A stretch of DNA of 48,581 bases from an uncultured Prochlorococcus sp. (GTDB lineage Bacteria > Cyanobacteriota > Cyanobacteriia > PCC-6307 > Cyanobiaceae): assembly GCA_902537445.1 (NCBI GenBank), contig CACBBI010000007.1:1-48581 (forward strand). Direction: 5' to 3'. This document shows, in pieces, positions 1 through 9,771 of this stretch. Below the pieces are notes generated by a model that was not told the origin of the DNA, did not search any database, and saw nothing but the letters and a program-made list of their open reading frames with translations. Every line of letters begins with the position of its first letter. The stretch's first letter is position 1. Made by a program: the position numbers and the translations under genes.

Positions 1-2149
1 AAAATGGGTTGGTTATCGAGAATCTAATCAAGATAAAGAAATTGAAACTGTAAAAAAAGATTTTAAAGAACCTAATAATCAATTAACAACGAAGGATAAA
101 GAGGAAGATATTTTTGAAAACAAAGAAGTTGAAGTTATTGACAAAATTAATAAGAAACCAAATTTATCGACCACATCATTTCCGCAATCTTTAGAAGGTT
201 TAAAAAATATCTTTGTAGCTAGTAAAGAAGAAGAGGAAGAAAGTAATGTTCTCATCTCAGAAATAATTATTGAAGGTTGGGAAAATCATCCTGAGGGTAG
301 AAAACTTGAATTAGCTGCATATGATTCCATGAGCATAAAGCCTGGAAGTATTGTGGATAATCGAATTTTAAATCAAGACCTTAATGCAATATATGCTAGT
401 GGGTGGTTTTCTGGGGTTAAAATAAAGTCTCAAGATGGACCACTTGGCGTGAGACTAATAGTAAATGTAGTGCCTAATCCAATTTTGACGAAAGTTGAAC
501 TTGAACCAATAAACTCTATAGTCTCCAATGAATACGTAGACGATATTTTTAAAAATTATTATGGGACAACACTTAACCTAAAGGAATTACAAAATAAGAT
601 AGAAATAATAAAAGAACGTTATGAAAAAGCAGGTTATTCTTTAGCAAGAATTAGTGGTCCAGATAGAATCTCTGAGAACGGAATAGTAATATTAAAAGTT
701 TCTGAGGGCATTATATCTGACGTAAAAATAAGATTCCCAAATTCTGATGGTGAATTTATTATTGATGGAAAACCTAGAAAAGGAAAAACAAAAGACTGGG
801 TTATAAAGAGAGAATTAAAAACACAACCTGGCACTATTTTTAATAGAAAAATTTTAGAAGCTGATATCGGTAGACTCTATGCCACATCATTATTTGATGA
901 TGTAAAGGTTTCTCTTGGCCCTGATAATTTAAATACTGGTCAAATCATAATTTTTTTAGACTTGAGTGAGCAAAGAACAGGATCATTAACAGGTGGACTT
1001 GGCTATAGCAATAGTTCAGGAATCTTCGCATCAATTGGTTTGCAGGAAACAAATGCACTAGGAAGAGCATGGTCTACAAATTTAAATCTAAATTTTGGAG
1101 AATATTCAACTACCTATAATTTTTCTTTATCTGATCCATGGATTAAAGGAGATAAACACAAAACATCTTTTAGAACAAATATTTTTTTAAGTAGAGATTA
1201 TCCACAAGAATTTAAAAGTGAAAAAAATGGGAAAATATATGCTGTAGATGATCAAACACCATCAAGTGCTGATAGTTTTTCATCTATAGTTTTAGAAAAA
1301 ACAGGAGGTGGGTTTTCTTTCTCAAGGCCATTAAATGGTGGAGATCCATTTAAGGTCGCTAAATGGAGAGTCCTTGCAGGAATGAATTTTAAGAAAGTAA
1401 AGATGATTGATGGTGCTGGAAACAAAAAACCTTATGGTGACAGAACGCCAACCACAACCAGAAATAATATAAATGATATTATTTGTATTGGATTTACTCA
1501 AAATGATGGTTCATGCCCTGAAGAAAATACATTAGTGAGTGTTATTGCAAGTACCTCTAGAAATAATTTGAACAATTCCATCAACCCAACTTCAGGAAAT
1601 AAATTTAGCGTTGGTACCGAACAATTTGTTTCAATGGGGAAAAACTCTCCAACTTTTAATAGAATGAGAGCCACATATTCATTTTTTATACCAACAAAAA
1701 TAATAAATTTAACGAAAGCATGTAGGTCTAGTAATGCTAATAGTGAAGACTGTCCTCAAGCTATTGGATTTCAATTGAAGGCGGGAACTATTTTTGGGGA
1801 ATTGCCTCCTTACGAAGCATTTTGTATGGGAGGAACATCATCTGTTAGAGGTTGGGGATCTTGTAATTTGGCTGTAAGTAGAAGTTTTGTTGAGGGCACA
1901 GCAGAATATAGATTCCCTGTTTGGCGAATGATATCAGGAGCTTTATTCATCGACGGAGGAAGTGATCTGGGCTCTCAAAAGGCAGTTCCTGGGAAACCCG
2001 GTAAATTATTGCAAAAATCAGGTTCTGGTTTTTCTCTTGGAGGGGGAGTTGGGGTTAAAACACCAATAGGTCCATTAAGATTAGATGTTGCTAGCAAGGA
2101 CCTAAGTGGAGATTGGAGATATACACTTGGAGTTGGATGGAAGTTTTAA
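1..2149 (+). CDS. bamA: Outer-membrane assembly factor BamA/Omp85 (5' partial)
   Basis: This is an Omp85-family protein that folds and inserts beta-barrel proteins into the outer membrane. The frame is open from base 2, so the true start lies before the window; the ATG at 329 is internal, because conserved POTRA sequence (ISEIIIEGWENH) precedes it. Visible in order are an acidic, lysine-rich linker, POTRA-like repeats up to about base 960, and a 16-strand-type barrel. The barrel carries the VRGW version of the Omp85 VRGF motif near base 1845 and ends in an aromatic beta-signal (GVGWKF). The barrel also contains several cysteines, as cyanobacterial Omp85 proteins can. lpxC begins on the very next base, which places barrel assembly and lipid A synthesis in one transcript. 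Family assignment is secure; the missing N-terminus cannot be judged. Confidence 0.93.
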   Translation, partial: KWVGYRESNQDKEIETVKKDFKEPNNQLTTKDKEEDIFENKEVEVIDKINKKPNLSTTSFPQSLEGLKNIFVASKEEEEESNVLISEIIIEGWENHPEGRKLELAAYDSMSIKPGSIVDNRILNQDLNAIYASGWFSGVKIKSQDGPLGVRLIVNVVPNPILTKVELEPINSIVSNEYVDDIFKNYYGTTLNLKELQNKIEIIKERYEKAGYSLARISGPDRISENGIVILKVSEGIISDVKIRFPNSDGEFIIDGKPRKGKTKDWVIKRELKTQPGTIFNRKILEADIGRLYATSLFDDVKVSLGPDNLNTGQIIIFLDLSEQRTGSLTGGLGYSNSSGIFASIGLQETNALGRAWSTNLNLNFGEYSTTYNFSLSDPWIKGDKHKTSFRTNIFLSRDYPQEFKSEKNGKIYAVDDQTPSSADSFSSIVLEKTGGGFSFSRPLNGGDPFKVAKWRVLAGMNFKKVKMIDGAGNKKPYGDRTPTTTRNNINDIICIGFTQNDGSCPEENTLVSVIASTSRNNLNNSINPTSGNKFSVGTEQFVSMGKNSPTFNRMRATYSFFIPTKIINLTKACRSSNANSEDCPQAIGFQLKAGTIFGELPPYEAFCMGGTSSVRGWGSCNLAVSRSFVEGTAEYRFPVWRMISGALFIDGGSDLGSQKAVPGKPGKLLQKSGSGFSLGGGVGVKTPIGPLRLDVASKDLSGDWRYTLGVGWKF

Positions 2150-2986
2150 GTGTTTTCTTGGCCTGCTAATTATGACTCTTGTTATACCTTGGCTGGGGTT
2201 ATCTCCAGAGAGGGTATAGGCCTACATAGTGGAGAAAAAACAAGAGTTAAAATTTCTTCCTATGAGAAAGAAGGATATTATGTCTCTTTTAGGGATAAAC
2301 CTAATGAGATTTTTAAGTTAACTCAGGATTTAATTGGGAGTACGATGCTTTGTACGGCGGTTAAATTAGGTGGGAGAAATTTGTATACTATCGAACATTT
2401 ATTATCTTCAATGGCAGGGTGTGGGTTGAGTTATATACATATTGAGGTTGATGGGAAAGAGATTCCTCTTCTAGATGGATCAGCAATCCAGTGGGTTAGA
2501 GATTTTGAAGAAGCAGGAATAAAAAAGGCACCTAGACCAGATAATTTTTTTCGAGAGATTAATAAATCAATAATTTTAAATAAAGGAGGCTCTGTTATAG
2601 CAGCAACCCCTTCTGAAAAAACTACCATTATATCCACCATAAGTTTTGCCTATGAAGCAATAGGAAATCAAACTTTTGTGATTGATTTAAATCCAAAAAG
2701 TTTTGTTGAAATGATTGCTCCTGCTAGAACATTTGGTTTTAAAGATCAATTTCAAGAGTTAAGTGAACTTGGATTAATAAAAGGTGGAAGTTTGGAAAAT
2801 GCCCTTGTTTGTGACGGTGATAAATGGGTTAATCCACCATTAAGATTTGATAATGAACCAATAAGACATAAAATTTTAGACCTAATTGGGGACTTGGCTT
2901 TGGTAGGGTTACCTAAGGCTCAAATTTTAGTTTATAAAGGATCACATTCTTTAAATGCTTTATTGGCCTCATCGCTAAAAAACTAA
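2150..2986 (+). CDS. lpxC: UDP-3-O-acyl-N-acetylglucosamine deacetylase LpxC
   Basis: Cytoplasmic zinc amidase that catalyses the committed step of lipid A synthesis by removing acetate from UDP-3-O-acyl-GlcNAc. The zinc ligands are visible as H83 (in EHLLSSMAG), H240 and D244 (in [10 protein letters not shown]), and H266 (in GSHSLNA) is the general acid/base. These positions nearly coincide with those of the E. coli enzyme. Length, 278 residues, is slightly short for the family because of a trimmed C-terminus. The start is a GTG directly abutting the bamA stop codon, so translational coupling is likely. It is second in a five-gene bamA-lpxC-fabZ-lpxA-lpxB run. Confidence 0.97.
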   Translation: MFSWPANYDSCYTLAGVISREGIGLHSGEKTRVKISSYEKEGYYVSFRDKPNEIFKLTQDLIGSTMLCTAVKLGGRNLYTIEHLLSSMAGCGLSYIHIEVDGKEIPLLDGSAIQWVRDFEEAGIKKAPRPDNFFREINKSIILNKGGSVIAATPSEKTTIISTISFAYEAIGNQTFVIDLNPKSFVEMIAPARTFGFKDQFQELSELGLIKGGSLENALVCDGDKWVNPPLRFDNEPIRHKILDLIGDLALVGLPKAQILVYKGSHSLNALLASSLKN

Positions 2987-3003
2987 CTTTATCTTTAATT
3001 GTT

Positions 3004-3462
3004 TTGGAAAAGAAATTATCCAGTGAAAATAATCAACTTTCTTCTGAGCAGATACTAGGTTTGTTACCTCACAGATATCCTTTCGCACTTGTGGACAAAG
3101 TCATAGAGCATATTCCTGGGGAGAAAGCAGTTGCAGTAAAAAATGTAACTATAAATGAGCCTCAATTTCAGGGACATTTTCCTGAGAGACCCTTGATGCC
3201 TGGGGTTCTTATTGTTGAATCAATGGCCCAAGTAGGTGGAATAATTGTAACGCAAATGCCTGATCTTCCTAAAGGACTTTTCGTCTTTGCTGGAATCAAT
3301 AATGTTAAATTCAGAAAACCAGTTTTGCCAGGAGATCAATTGATAATTTCTTGTGAGTTATTGTCTATTAAAAGACAAAGATTTGGGAAAGTTAAAGGTG
3401 AGGCGCACGTTGATGGGAATTTGGTTTGTGCTGGAGAATTAATGTTTTCATTAGTCGATTAG
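3004..3462 (+). CDS. fabZ: 3-hydroxyacyl-ACP dehydratase FabZ
   Basis: Hot-dog-fold dehydratase of type II fatty acid synthesis, converting 3-hydroxyacyl-ACP to trans-2-enoyl-ACP. LPHRYPF lies at residues 21-27, and the catalytic block [11 protein letters not shown] at 57-67 provides the active-site histidine (H58), with the paired glutamate at E72 in VESMAQ. The 152-residue length is normal. The reading frame starts at a TTG, with no ATG or GTG further upstream that fits better. It lies between lpxC and lpxA, as in many Gram-negatives; 3-hydroxyacyl-ACP is substrate for both FabZ and LpxA, so the grouping makes sense. Confidence 0.96.
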   Translation: MEKKLSSENNQLSSEQILGLLPHRYPFALVDKVIEHIPGEKAVAVKNVTINEPQFQGHFPERPLMPGVLIVESMAQVGGIIVTQMPDLPKGLFVFAGINNVKFRKPVLPGDQLIISCELLSIKRQRFGKVKGEAHVDGNLVCAGELMFSLVD

Positions 3463-3466
3463 AGAT

Positions 3467-4309
3467 ATGGATCATAAAATTAATGAATTTAACTCAAGAT
3501 TTAGTGGCGTAAAAGTGCACCCAAATGCTTTCGTTGATCCAAGTGCCGAATTACATGATGGGGTTATTGTCTCTCAAGGAGCTATTATCGGTCCTGATGT
3601 GACTATCGGGAAAGGAACCGAAATAGGCCCGAACGCTGTTATCTCAGGAAGAACTCAAATTGGTGTTAACAATAAAGTTTTCCCAAGTGTTTTTATAGGT
3701 CTCGATCCCCAGGATCTTAAATATAAAGGGGGCCATACTGAAGTAATTATTGGAGATAATAATACTTTCAGAGAATGTGTAACTATTAATAAGGCAACTG
3801 ATGAGGGCGAAAAAACAATTATTGGAAATAATAATTTGTTGATGGCTTACACTCATATCGGCCATAATTGTGAACTTGGTAATAGGATAGTTTTATCAAA
3901 TAGCGTTCAAGTTGCCGGCCATGTAAAGATTGAAGATAAAGCTATTATTGGCGGTTGTTTAGGTATTCATCAGTTTGTACACATTGGATATTTAGCAATG
4001 ATTGGAGGGATGACTAGAGTAGATAGAGATGTACCTCCTTTCTGCTTGGCCGAAGGGCATCCAGGAAGATTGAGAGGTTTAAATAGGATTGGAATTAAGA
4101 GAAGTGGTTTAATGGAAAATAAAGATTTTGACTTAAAATTACTTCAAAATACTTGGAATCTACTTTTTAAATCTAATGATGCGATCTCAAATTCATTAGA
4201 AAAAGTAATGAAAGGAGAATTAGATATTTCATCTACAAAATTATGTAATTTCTTAAAAGAGTCAATATCTAAAGAAAGACGAGGACCAATGCCTATAGTG
4301 AATTTATGA
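3467..4309 (+). CDS. lpxA: UDP-N-acetylglucosamine acyltransferase LpxA
   Basis: Transfers a 3-hydroxyacyl chain from ACP to UDP-GlcNAc, the first step of lipid A synthesis. Hexapeptide repeats ([IV]-G-x-x-x-x) run from about residue 20 to 190 and form the left-handed beta-helix. The catalytic histidine is H133 in THIGHNC, and an IIGG stretch follows in the acyl-binding coil. The C-terminal helical domain (about 200-280) is present. Length 280 is slightly longer than the E. coli enzyme. The start ATG is four bases after the fabZ stop, and the stop overlaps the lpxB start as ATGA. Confidence 0.96.
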   Translation: MDHKINEFNSRFSGVKVHPNAFVDPSAELHDGVIVSQGAIIGPDVTIGKGTEIGPNAVISGRTQIGVNNKVFPSVFIGLDPQDLKYKGGHTEVIIGDNNTFRECVTINKATDEGEKTIIGNNNLLMAYTHIGHNCELGNRIVLSNSVQVAGHVKIEDKAIIGGCLGIHQFVHIGYLAMIGGMTRVDRDVPPFCLAEGHPGRLRGLNRIGIKRSGLMENKDFDLKLLQNTWNLLFKSNDAISNSLEKVMKGELDISSTKLCNFLKESISKERRGPMPIVNL

Positions 4310-5484
4310 ATAAAAAGATATTTATAAGTACTGGAGAAGTCTCTGGAGATTTGCACGGAAGTTTGTTATCAAAGGCATTATTAGAGGAATCTAAAAAAAA
4401 ATCGATAGATTTAGAAATTTGCGGATTAGGTGGGGAAAGGATGAAGAAAGAAGGTGTAAAGATTCTTCAAGATACTACATCAATTAGTGCAATAGGAATT
4501 TGGGAGGCTTTACCTCTTATTCTTCCAACAATAAGAATTCAAAAAAGATTTTATAAATTATTAAAAAAATATCCTCCAGATTGCTTAATTCTTATTGACT
4601 ATATGGGCCCCAATATAAAAATTGGAACAAAATTAAAAAGATCGAAAACTAAAATTCCAATTTTTTACTATATTGCTCCTCAAGAGTGGGCTTGGAGAGT
4701 TGGCAATAACACTACAACAAATCTAATAAAATTTTCTGATAAAATTTTCGCGATTTTCAAGAAAGAAGCAGCATTCTATAAAAAGAGGGGCGGAAATGTT
4801 TTGTGGGTGGGACATCCAATGATTGATTTGACAAAAAAACTTCCTCTAAAGAAGGATGCCAGAACTATTCTTAACCTTCGCTCTAATCAAAATATTCTGC
4901 TTTTGATGCCAGCATCAAGACCTCAAGAATTACGATATGTATTACCTACTTTTATAAAAGCGGCTAAAAAATTACAACAAAAATATCCAAGCTTGGTTGT
5001 CTATATTCTCTCCTGTAGGAGTTCTTTTGATGAAATATTTAAAAAAGCCTTTAGGAAATATCAAGTTAAAGGACATGTGATTTCTCAAAAAGATAGTGCA
5101 AAATTAAAGCCTTATATTTATTCGCTCACTAAAATTGCTTTTTGCAAATCTGGGACAGTTAATATGGAATTAGCTTTATATGGCATACCGCAGATTGTTG
5201 GTTATAGAGTCAGTAGGGTAACTGCTTTTATCGCTAAAAAAATTCTCAATTTCAAAGTAAGATTTATTTCCCCTGTAAATTTGTTAGTTAATAAATTAAT
5301 AATACCTGAGTTTGTACAGAATGAGTTTAATGAAAAGAAAATCTTCTATAAATCTTGTAGGATTCTTGAGGGGAAATCAGAAAAAATAAAAATAAAAAAA
5401 GGTTATGCTTTTTTAAAAAAAGAATTAGGTGAAGAGGGCGTAGTCCAGAGAGCTGCTAAAGAGATTATTAATTCTATTATTTGA
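4306..5484 (+). CDS. lpxB: Lipid-A-disaccharide synthase LpxB
   Basis: Glycosyltransferase (family GT19) that joins UDP-diacylglucosamine and lipid X to form the lipid A disaccharide at the inner face of the plasma membrane. Recognisable blocks are the N-terminal STGEVSGDLHG, then YIAPQEWAW at about residues 121-129, and the late CKSGTVNMELAL that binds the UDP-sugar. The 392-residue length is normal. The start codon overlaps the lpxA stop by four bases, which indicates translational coupling. It is the last gene of the envelope operon. Confidence 0.96.
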   Translation: MNKKIFISTGEVSGDLHGSLLSKALLEESKKKSIDLEICGLGGERMKKEGVKILQDTTSISAIGIWEALPLILPTIRIQKRFYKLLKKYPPDCLILIDYMGPNIKIGTKLKRSKTKIPIFYYIAPQEWAWRVGNNTTTNLIKFSDKIFAIFKKEAAFYKKRGGNVLWVGHPMIDLTKKLPLKKDARTILNLRSNQNILLLMPASRPQELRYVLPTFIKAAKKLQQKYPSLVVYILSCRSSFDEIFKKAFRKYQVKGHVISQKDSAKLKPYIYSLTKIAFCKSGTVNMELALYGIPQIVGYRVSRVTAFIAKKILNFKVRFISPVNLLVNKLIIPEFVQNEFNEKKIFYKSCRILEGKSEKIKIKKGYAFLKKELGEEGVVQRAAKEIINSII

Positions 5485-5500
5485 ACTTTATAATAAAAAA

Positions 5501-6103
5501 ATGAAATATTTTTTACCTTTAATAATTGCTCTTTCAATGCTTATCAACCCTGTAAACGCTTTTGCAGAGGAATTGATTCTTGCAGGAGGTTGTTTTTGGT
5601 GTTTAGAACATGATCTAGAGTCATTAAGGGGGATAAATTTTGTACAAAGTGGCTATTCAGGTGGAGGTTTACTAAATCCTACCTACGAAAATCATGAAGG
5701 ACATCAAGAAGTGGTTTTGGTGGACTATGATTCTCAATTGGTAACTTTACCCGAGATACTTAGGCTCTATTTTAGAAATATTGATCCTCTAGACGGCAAG
5801 GGTCAATTTTGTGATCGTGGAGATTCTTATAGGCCAGTGATCTTTCTCAAAAATGAAACTGAGGAAAGTTATGCAAAAAATGCAATTCTTTCGGCCTCTA
5901 ATGAATTGCGAGTGCCATTAGAAAAAATATCTGTAGAACTAAAATCAAAAGGTAAATTTTGGTTGGCTGAAGAATATCATCAGGATTTTGCTGAGAAAAA
6001 TGAACTAAAATATAAGTTCTATAGATACTCATGTGGTAGAGATCAGAGGTTGGATAAATTATGGGGGGATAACGCTAGATCAATAAATCTTTGGACTGAA
6101 TGA
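5501..6103 (+). CDS. msrA: Exported peptide methionine sulfoxide reductase MsrA
   Basis: Reduces methionine-S-sulfoxide in oxidised proteins. The first 22 residues form a signal peptide (hydrophobic core, then NAFA before EE), so the enzyme should act in the periplasm or thylakoid lumen, unlike the usual cytoplasmic MsrA. The active site GGCFWCLEHDLE lies at residues 29-40, with C31 as nucleophile. The residue three further on is also cysteine (C34) where many MsrA proteins have glycine. A C-terminal YRYSCGRDQ supplies a resolving cysteine. It sits 16 bases after lpxB on the same strand and may share that transcript. Confidence 0.92.
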   Translation: MKYFLPLIIALSMLINPVNAFAEELILAGGCFWCLEHDLESLRGINFVQSGYSGGGLLNPTYENHEGHQEVVLVDYDSQLVTLPEILRLYFRNIDPLDGKGQFCDRGDSYRPVIFLKNETEESYAKNAILSASNELRVPLEKISVELKSKGKFWLAEEYHQDFAEKNELKYKFYRYSCGRDQRLDKLWGDNARSINLWTE

Positions 6104-6115
6104 TTTTAAATATAG

Positions 6116-7588
6116 TTATTTATTTTTAATCCATTGAACGAGAGTTTTAACTCCAAAACCGGTTGCACCTGATGGGTTTATTCCCTTATTCTTATCAGTC
6201 CAACAAGTCCCAGCAATATCAATATGAGCCCATTTAATCTCTTTATTAAAGAATTCCTCTAAAAACAAAGCAGCAGTTATTGACCCACCTGCTCTAGGAC
6301 CTGTATTTTTCATGTCAGCTATATGAGACTTTAAACCTTCTTTATAAGATTTTTGTAAAGGCATTTGCCATAATTCTTCTCCAGACTGGGCTGATGCAGC
6401 TTTTAGGTCATTTGCTAGATCATCATTATTGCTCCAGAATCCAGCTACATCATTCCCTAATGCAACAACAATAGCTCCTGTTAAAGTGGCGAGATCTATT
6501 ATTGAATCCGGTTTTAAATTTGATGCGTAAGTTAAAGCATCAGCTAATGTGAGTCTACCCTCTGCATCAGTGTTATTTATTTCAATTGTCTTACCATTAG
6601 ATGCTTTAACTACATCCCCAGGATGTACTGCAGATCCATTTATCATGTTTTCGCAAGATGCCACAATAAAATGAATTTCTAATCCCTTTGGTTTTATTGC
6701 CCCAAGTGCTTTTGCTGCTCCTAAAACTGCAGCGCTTCCGCCCATATCATATTTCATCATTTCAATTTGAGAGGCTCCCACTTTCAGATTGTATCCTCCA
6801 GAATCAAAGGTTAAACCCTTCCCAACAAGCGCAATCTTTTCTTTTACAGGCCCGTCTGACTTTAAAGTAAGATGTATAAATTTTGGATCTAGATCAGATC
6901 CTTTTGCTACAGCTAAATATGCACCCATCCCTAAATCTTCACAATCTTTTGCCTCTAAAATTTTTACTCCCAAACCATGATCTTTAGCTATTTGAGAAGC
7001 TTGTATAGACATTTCCTGAGGAGTAAGGCTATTTGGAGGGGCGGCTACAAGTCTTCTTGCTAGTTCTACACCTTCACATATTTGTGCTGTCTCTTCAAAG
7101 CTAGCATTCTCAAATTTTTTCAAATTCAAAAACTCTATTTCTTTAAGAACTTTCTTTTCATCTTTTTTCTTATTGAATCTATTGTCCTTATAAGCAGATA
7201 ATCTGACTGACTCTGCTAGTTGATTTATTTCTAGTTGTGAATTTATAAATTCCCAAGGTAGCAAGATGCTGATTTTTTCATTTTTATCAACAGTTTTCCT
7301 AACTAGATTTCCTATAGAGTTTTCTATATCACTTTTATTTAGGTCTTTTGATTTGCCAAGACCAACTATGAATAAAGTTTCTAATTTTTGATCTAAAAAT
7401 TCAAAGCTTAAAGTTTTTCCTTTTTCTCCTTTAAATTTTTTTTGAGTAACTTTTTTTAGTAATAATTTTGGGTCAATAACAAATTTTATGTTTTCAAGTT
7501 GGCTTGCAATTTCTTCCTCTAAAACTCCAAAAATTAATGAAGCACCTCGCCAGTTATCTAGATTTTTTTGGAATGTGGAAAATTGCAT
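6116..7588 (-). CDS. pepA: Leucyl aminopeptidase PepA (M17)
   Basis: Cytosolic dizinc aminopeptidase removing N-terminal residues from peptides. The M17 signature NTDAEGRL is present near residue 338. The metal- and substrate-binding sequence [14 protein letters not shown] (about 254-267) and [13 protein letters not shown] follow the family order. The N-terminal macro-like domain is more divergent and lysine-rich, as is usual for AT-rich cyanobacteria. Length 490 is typical. It converges on msrA with only 12 bases between the stops. Confidence 0.95.
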   Translation of the reverse strand: MQFSTFQKNLDNWRGASLIFGVLEEEIASQLENIKFVIDPKLLLKKVTQKKFKGEKGKTLSFEFLDQKLETLFIVGLGKSKDLNKSDIENSIGNLVRKTVDKNEKISILLPWEFINSQLEINQLAESVRLSAYKDNRFNKKKDEKKVLKEIEFLNLKKFENASFEETAQICEGVELARRLVAAPPNSLTPQEMSIQASQIAKDHGLGVKILEAKDCEDLGMGAYLAVAKGSDLDPKFIHLTLKSDGPVKEKIALVGKGLTFDSGGYNLKVGASQIEMMKYDMGGSAAVLGAAKALGAIKPKGLEIHFIVASCENMINGSAVHPGDVVKASNGKTIEINNTDAEGRLTLADALTYASNLKPDSIIDLATLTGAIVVALGNDVAGFWSNNDDLANDLKAASAQSGEELWQMPLQKSYKEGLKSHIADMKNTGPRAGGSITAALFLEEFFNKEIKWAHIDIAGTCWTDKNKGINPSGATGFGVKTLVQWIKNK

Positions 7589-7612
7589 TTGTAAAATGGA
7601 TTTAAGTAACTT

Positions 7613-8224
7613 TTAATTGTTTGTGAAAGTAGTTGCCCACCTATCTCGAGTTTCTTTATTAAAAGGTGGTAACCATAAATATATCAGTTGTTGTTCTAAT
7701 TTACGTCTTAATTTTACTTCTTTAGGTACATCTAAGAAGAAACGAATATCTTGGTGACTTGAGAGTTTGTTATGAGCTAAGGCTTCTTTATAGTTCATGA
7801 GGTAATTCTTGCAGTCATGTTCTCCCTTCCATCTTTTATTTGCTGAATTTGTTTCTCCTATATAAAGGATTATTTTAGAACTCTCCATCGAGTCAATTAC
7901 AAAATACATGGCTGGCCCATTGTGTATATATTGATTGGTTCTCCAAAAGTTCAATGACAATGGCTGCAAGGAAAACGGATCAATTATTCTTTCATGGGAA
8001 ATTGTATTTATAGGAAGACTTGTTTGGTGCAAAGTTTTATTGTGAGTATCTTTTGAAATTTTGAATTGGTGATTGTATATTCTATCTCTCCATTCAGTTA
8101 GGATTTCGCCTTTGATTTTTAGATTATTTGAGTGTTGAAAATTAATTGATGTATTTACATTTGAACCAAATAATTCAAATTGTCTATTTTGGTTTGAAAT
8201 ATTGTTTACGTTAGATTTTTCCAA
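7613..8224 (-). CDS. GIY-YIG nuclease-like protein of unknown role
   Basis: A 203-residue protein with no named function that I recognise. Residues 105-189 carry what looks like a GIY-YIG domain: MYFVI (GIY-type strand, Y107), LYIGET (YIG strand, Y121), R131 and H136 in an NKRWKGEH block, then a helix with E178 in KLEQQLIYLW and N189 in PPFNKE. These are the catalytic Tyr, Tyr, Arg, Glu and Asn of the fold, in the right order and spacing. The first 100 residues are polar, Asn/Ser-rich and unassigned. The start is a TTG; no ATG or GTG precedes the domain. It is 24 bases upstream of pepA on the same strand. A nuclease role is inferred from motifs only. Confidence 0.65.
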   Translation of the reverse strand: MEKSNVNNISNQNRQFELFGSNVNTSINFQHSNNLKIKGEILTEWRDRIYNHQFKISKDTHNKTLHQTSLPINTISHERIIDPFSLQPLSLNFWRTNQYIHNGPAMYFVIDSMESSKIILYIGETNSANKRWKGEHDCKNYLMNYKEALAHNKLSSHQDIRFFLDVPKEVKLRRKLEQQLIYLWLPPFNKETRDRWATTFTNN

Positions 8225-8565
8225 TATTTATGAAAGATGTCTACTAAATTTAATTCTGAAAAAATATAAATCAAAGAATTATTTATAAACTAAAATTTAT
8301 TAATCTTCTAATCAATTTAAAAGATTCTTGTTATCTTGTAATTGAGCCTTAATCTGCGAAGTAAAAAAATAGAAATGGGATTCTTTGAGTAGGAAAAAAT
8401 GTAAGAAAAAATTTATATTTATAACTTAAAACTTAAAGAACCCATGAAAAACTTTTCATAAGCTGAATATTATATCATCAGTACATTCTTATTTTATATT
8501 TTTTTTTATTAATTCTATGAATATAAATTCTTAGATAATTTATAATTTTTAAAAATTTTTTGTTT
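8225..8565. other. Long AT-rich spacer without a convincing gene
   Basis: This spacer separates two divergent genes and must hold both promoters. I see no ORF with coding character, no tRNA-like fold and no clear terminator. The only notable element is ATGGGATTCTTTGAG near 8376, which nearly repeats the first codons of the DUF1825 gene at 9772 but hits a stop after five codons. Confidence 0.5.
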
Positions 8566-9558
8566 ATGAAAAGATTAATTATTCCATTTTTATCATTTAT
8601 AGCTTTACCTTCAGCAATTCAGGCAAATATTGATCCTAAAGTTGCTGAGATGTGCATGAAAGCAACTGACTTTGAGGGTTGCGTGAAAAGTATTTCTGGC
8701 CAAACAAATAAAAATAGTTCACCTGTAGTTTCTAAATATGATGAGGCTTTAATTTTCTTTGAAGCAGGTGATACATCTTCTGCAATGAAAAAGATTAATT
8801 CCTTTATTAAAGATAATAATTCATCGAAAGAGGCTTATTTAGCAAGAGGAATCATTTATAGCTACGACTTGCTTGAGAATGAAAAGGCAATGGAAGATTT
8901 TAATAAAGCTATCGAAATAGATAATCAATATGCTACAGCTTATGCTCTTAGGGCAGATCTCTTGTACTGGGAATTAGGGAATGCCTCACAAGCAAAAAAA
9001 GATATTGAGAAGGCTTATAAATTATCTCCAAAAGATACTTATGTGAATCTCGTTAGAGGGTCTTTACTTCTTGATTATGCTTACATATTATTTGACAAAA
9101 ATAAGATGGATTTGGCTATTAGCAATGCACGTGATTCGATAACAAATTTTGAACAAGTACTTTTAGATAAAAAACCTGAAAAAAATTTAATAGTTAAAAG
9201 AATATTTCCCTTAGGGATTACATATGAAACCCACGGTTATCTAGGCGATGCAAATTTTGACATTTTATATTCTGCTTACAAAAAGAAAGGTGACCGAATT
9301 GGTGCTAAGCAATTTCTAAAAGATTCTATAAATCATTACACAAATGCGATTGCAACTGCTCCAAGCCAAGAAGAATCTGAAAAATACGAAATTGAAAGGG
9401 ATTTTGACATGCTTACACTTGCTGAACTTCATTTGTATAGAGGTAATGCTTATAGTTGGATAACAAAGGATTGGAAAAAAGCATGTAAAGATTGGAAAGT
9501 TTCTAGAAAGTTAGGAAACAAAGAAGCTGGGGTAAATGCAAGACAATGGAAATGTTGA
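8566..9558 (+). CDS. Exported TPR-repeat protein
   Basis: A 330-residue protein with an N-terminal signal peptide (KRLIIPFLSFIALPSAIQA), hence periplasmic, luminal or membrane-attached. Tetratricopeptide-like repeats occupy roughly residues 55-180; successive units such as AYLARGIIYSYDLLENEKAM and AYALRADLLYWELGNASQA show the A/G/Y/A TPR spacing. A further repeat near the C-terminus (ELHLYRGNAYSWITKDWKKA) ends in a basic, Cys-terminated tail. TPR proteins are scaffolds for protein contacts; the partner cannot be told. A TTG two codons upstream keeps the frame, but the ATG at 8566 directly precedes the basic n-region and is preferred. Confidence 0.8.
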   Translation: MKRLIIPFLSFIALPSAIQANIDPKVAEMCMKATDFEGCVKSISGQTNKNSSPVVSKYDEALIFFEAGDTSSAMKKINSFIKDNNSSKEAYLARGIIYSYDLLENEKAMEDFNKAIEIDNQYATAYALRADLLYWELGNASQAKKDIEKAYKLSPKDTYVNLVRGSLLLDYAYILFDKNKMDLAISNARDSITNFEQVLLDKKPEKNLIVKRIFPLGITYETHGYLGDANFDILYSAYKKKGDRIGAKQFLKDSINHYTNAIATAPSQEESEKYEIERDFDMLTLAELHLYRGNAYSWITKDWKKACKDWKVSRKLGNKEAGVNARQWKC

Positions 9559-9771
9559 TATTGTTAATGCCTTGCAAAAAAACTAAGCATGATTTAAATA
9601 AATATTTTTTTACTGTAAAATAAACTATATTGAAATTAAATTGTTTAATTTGAACTTCCTTTGAACCTAATAGCGAAATGTCAGCAATTATCAGGCCTCA
9701 AAATTTAAAAGTTCAAACTTTGAACTATATAAAATCAATCAGAAGCATTGCAAATAAAGGGTTTTACTAGT

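Noticed and set aside
329..2149. bamA as a complete gene starting at 329
   Set aside because: The frame is open from base 2 and contains POTRA sequence before 329, so the gene is cut by the window edge.
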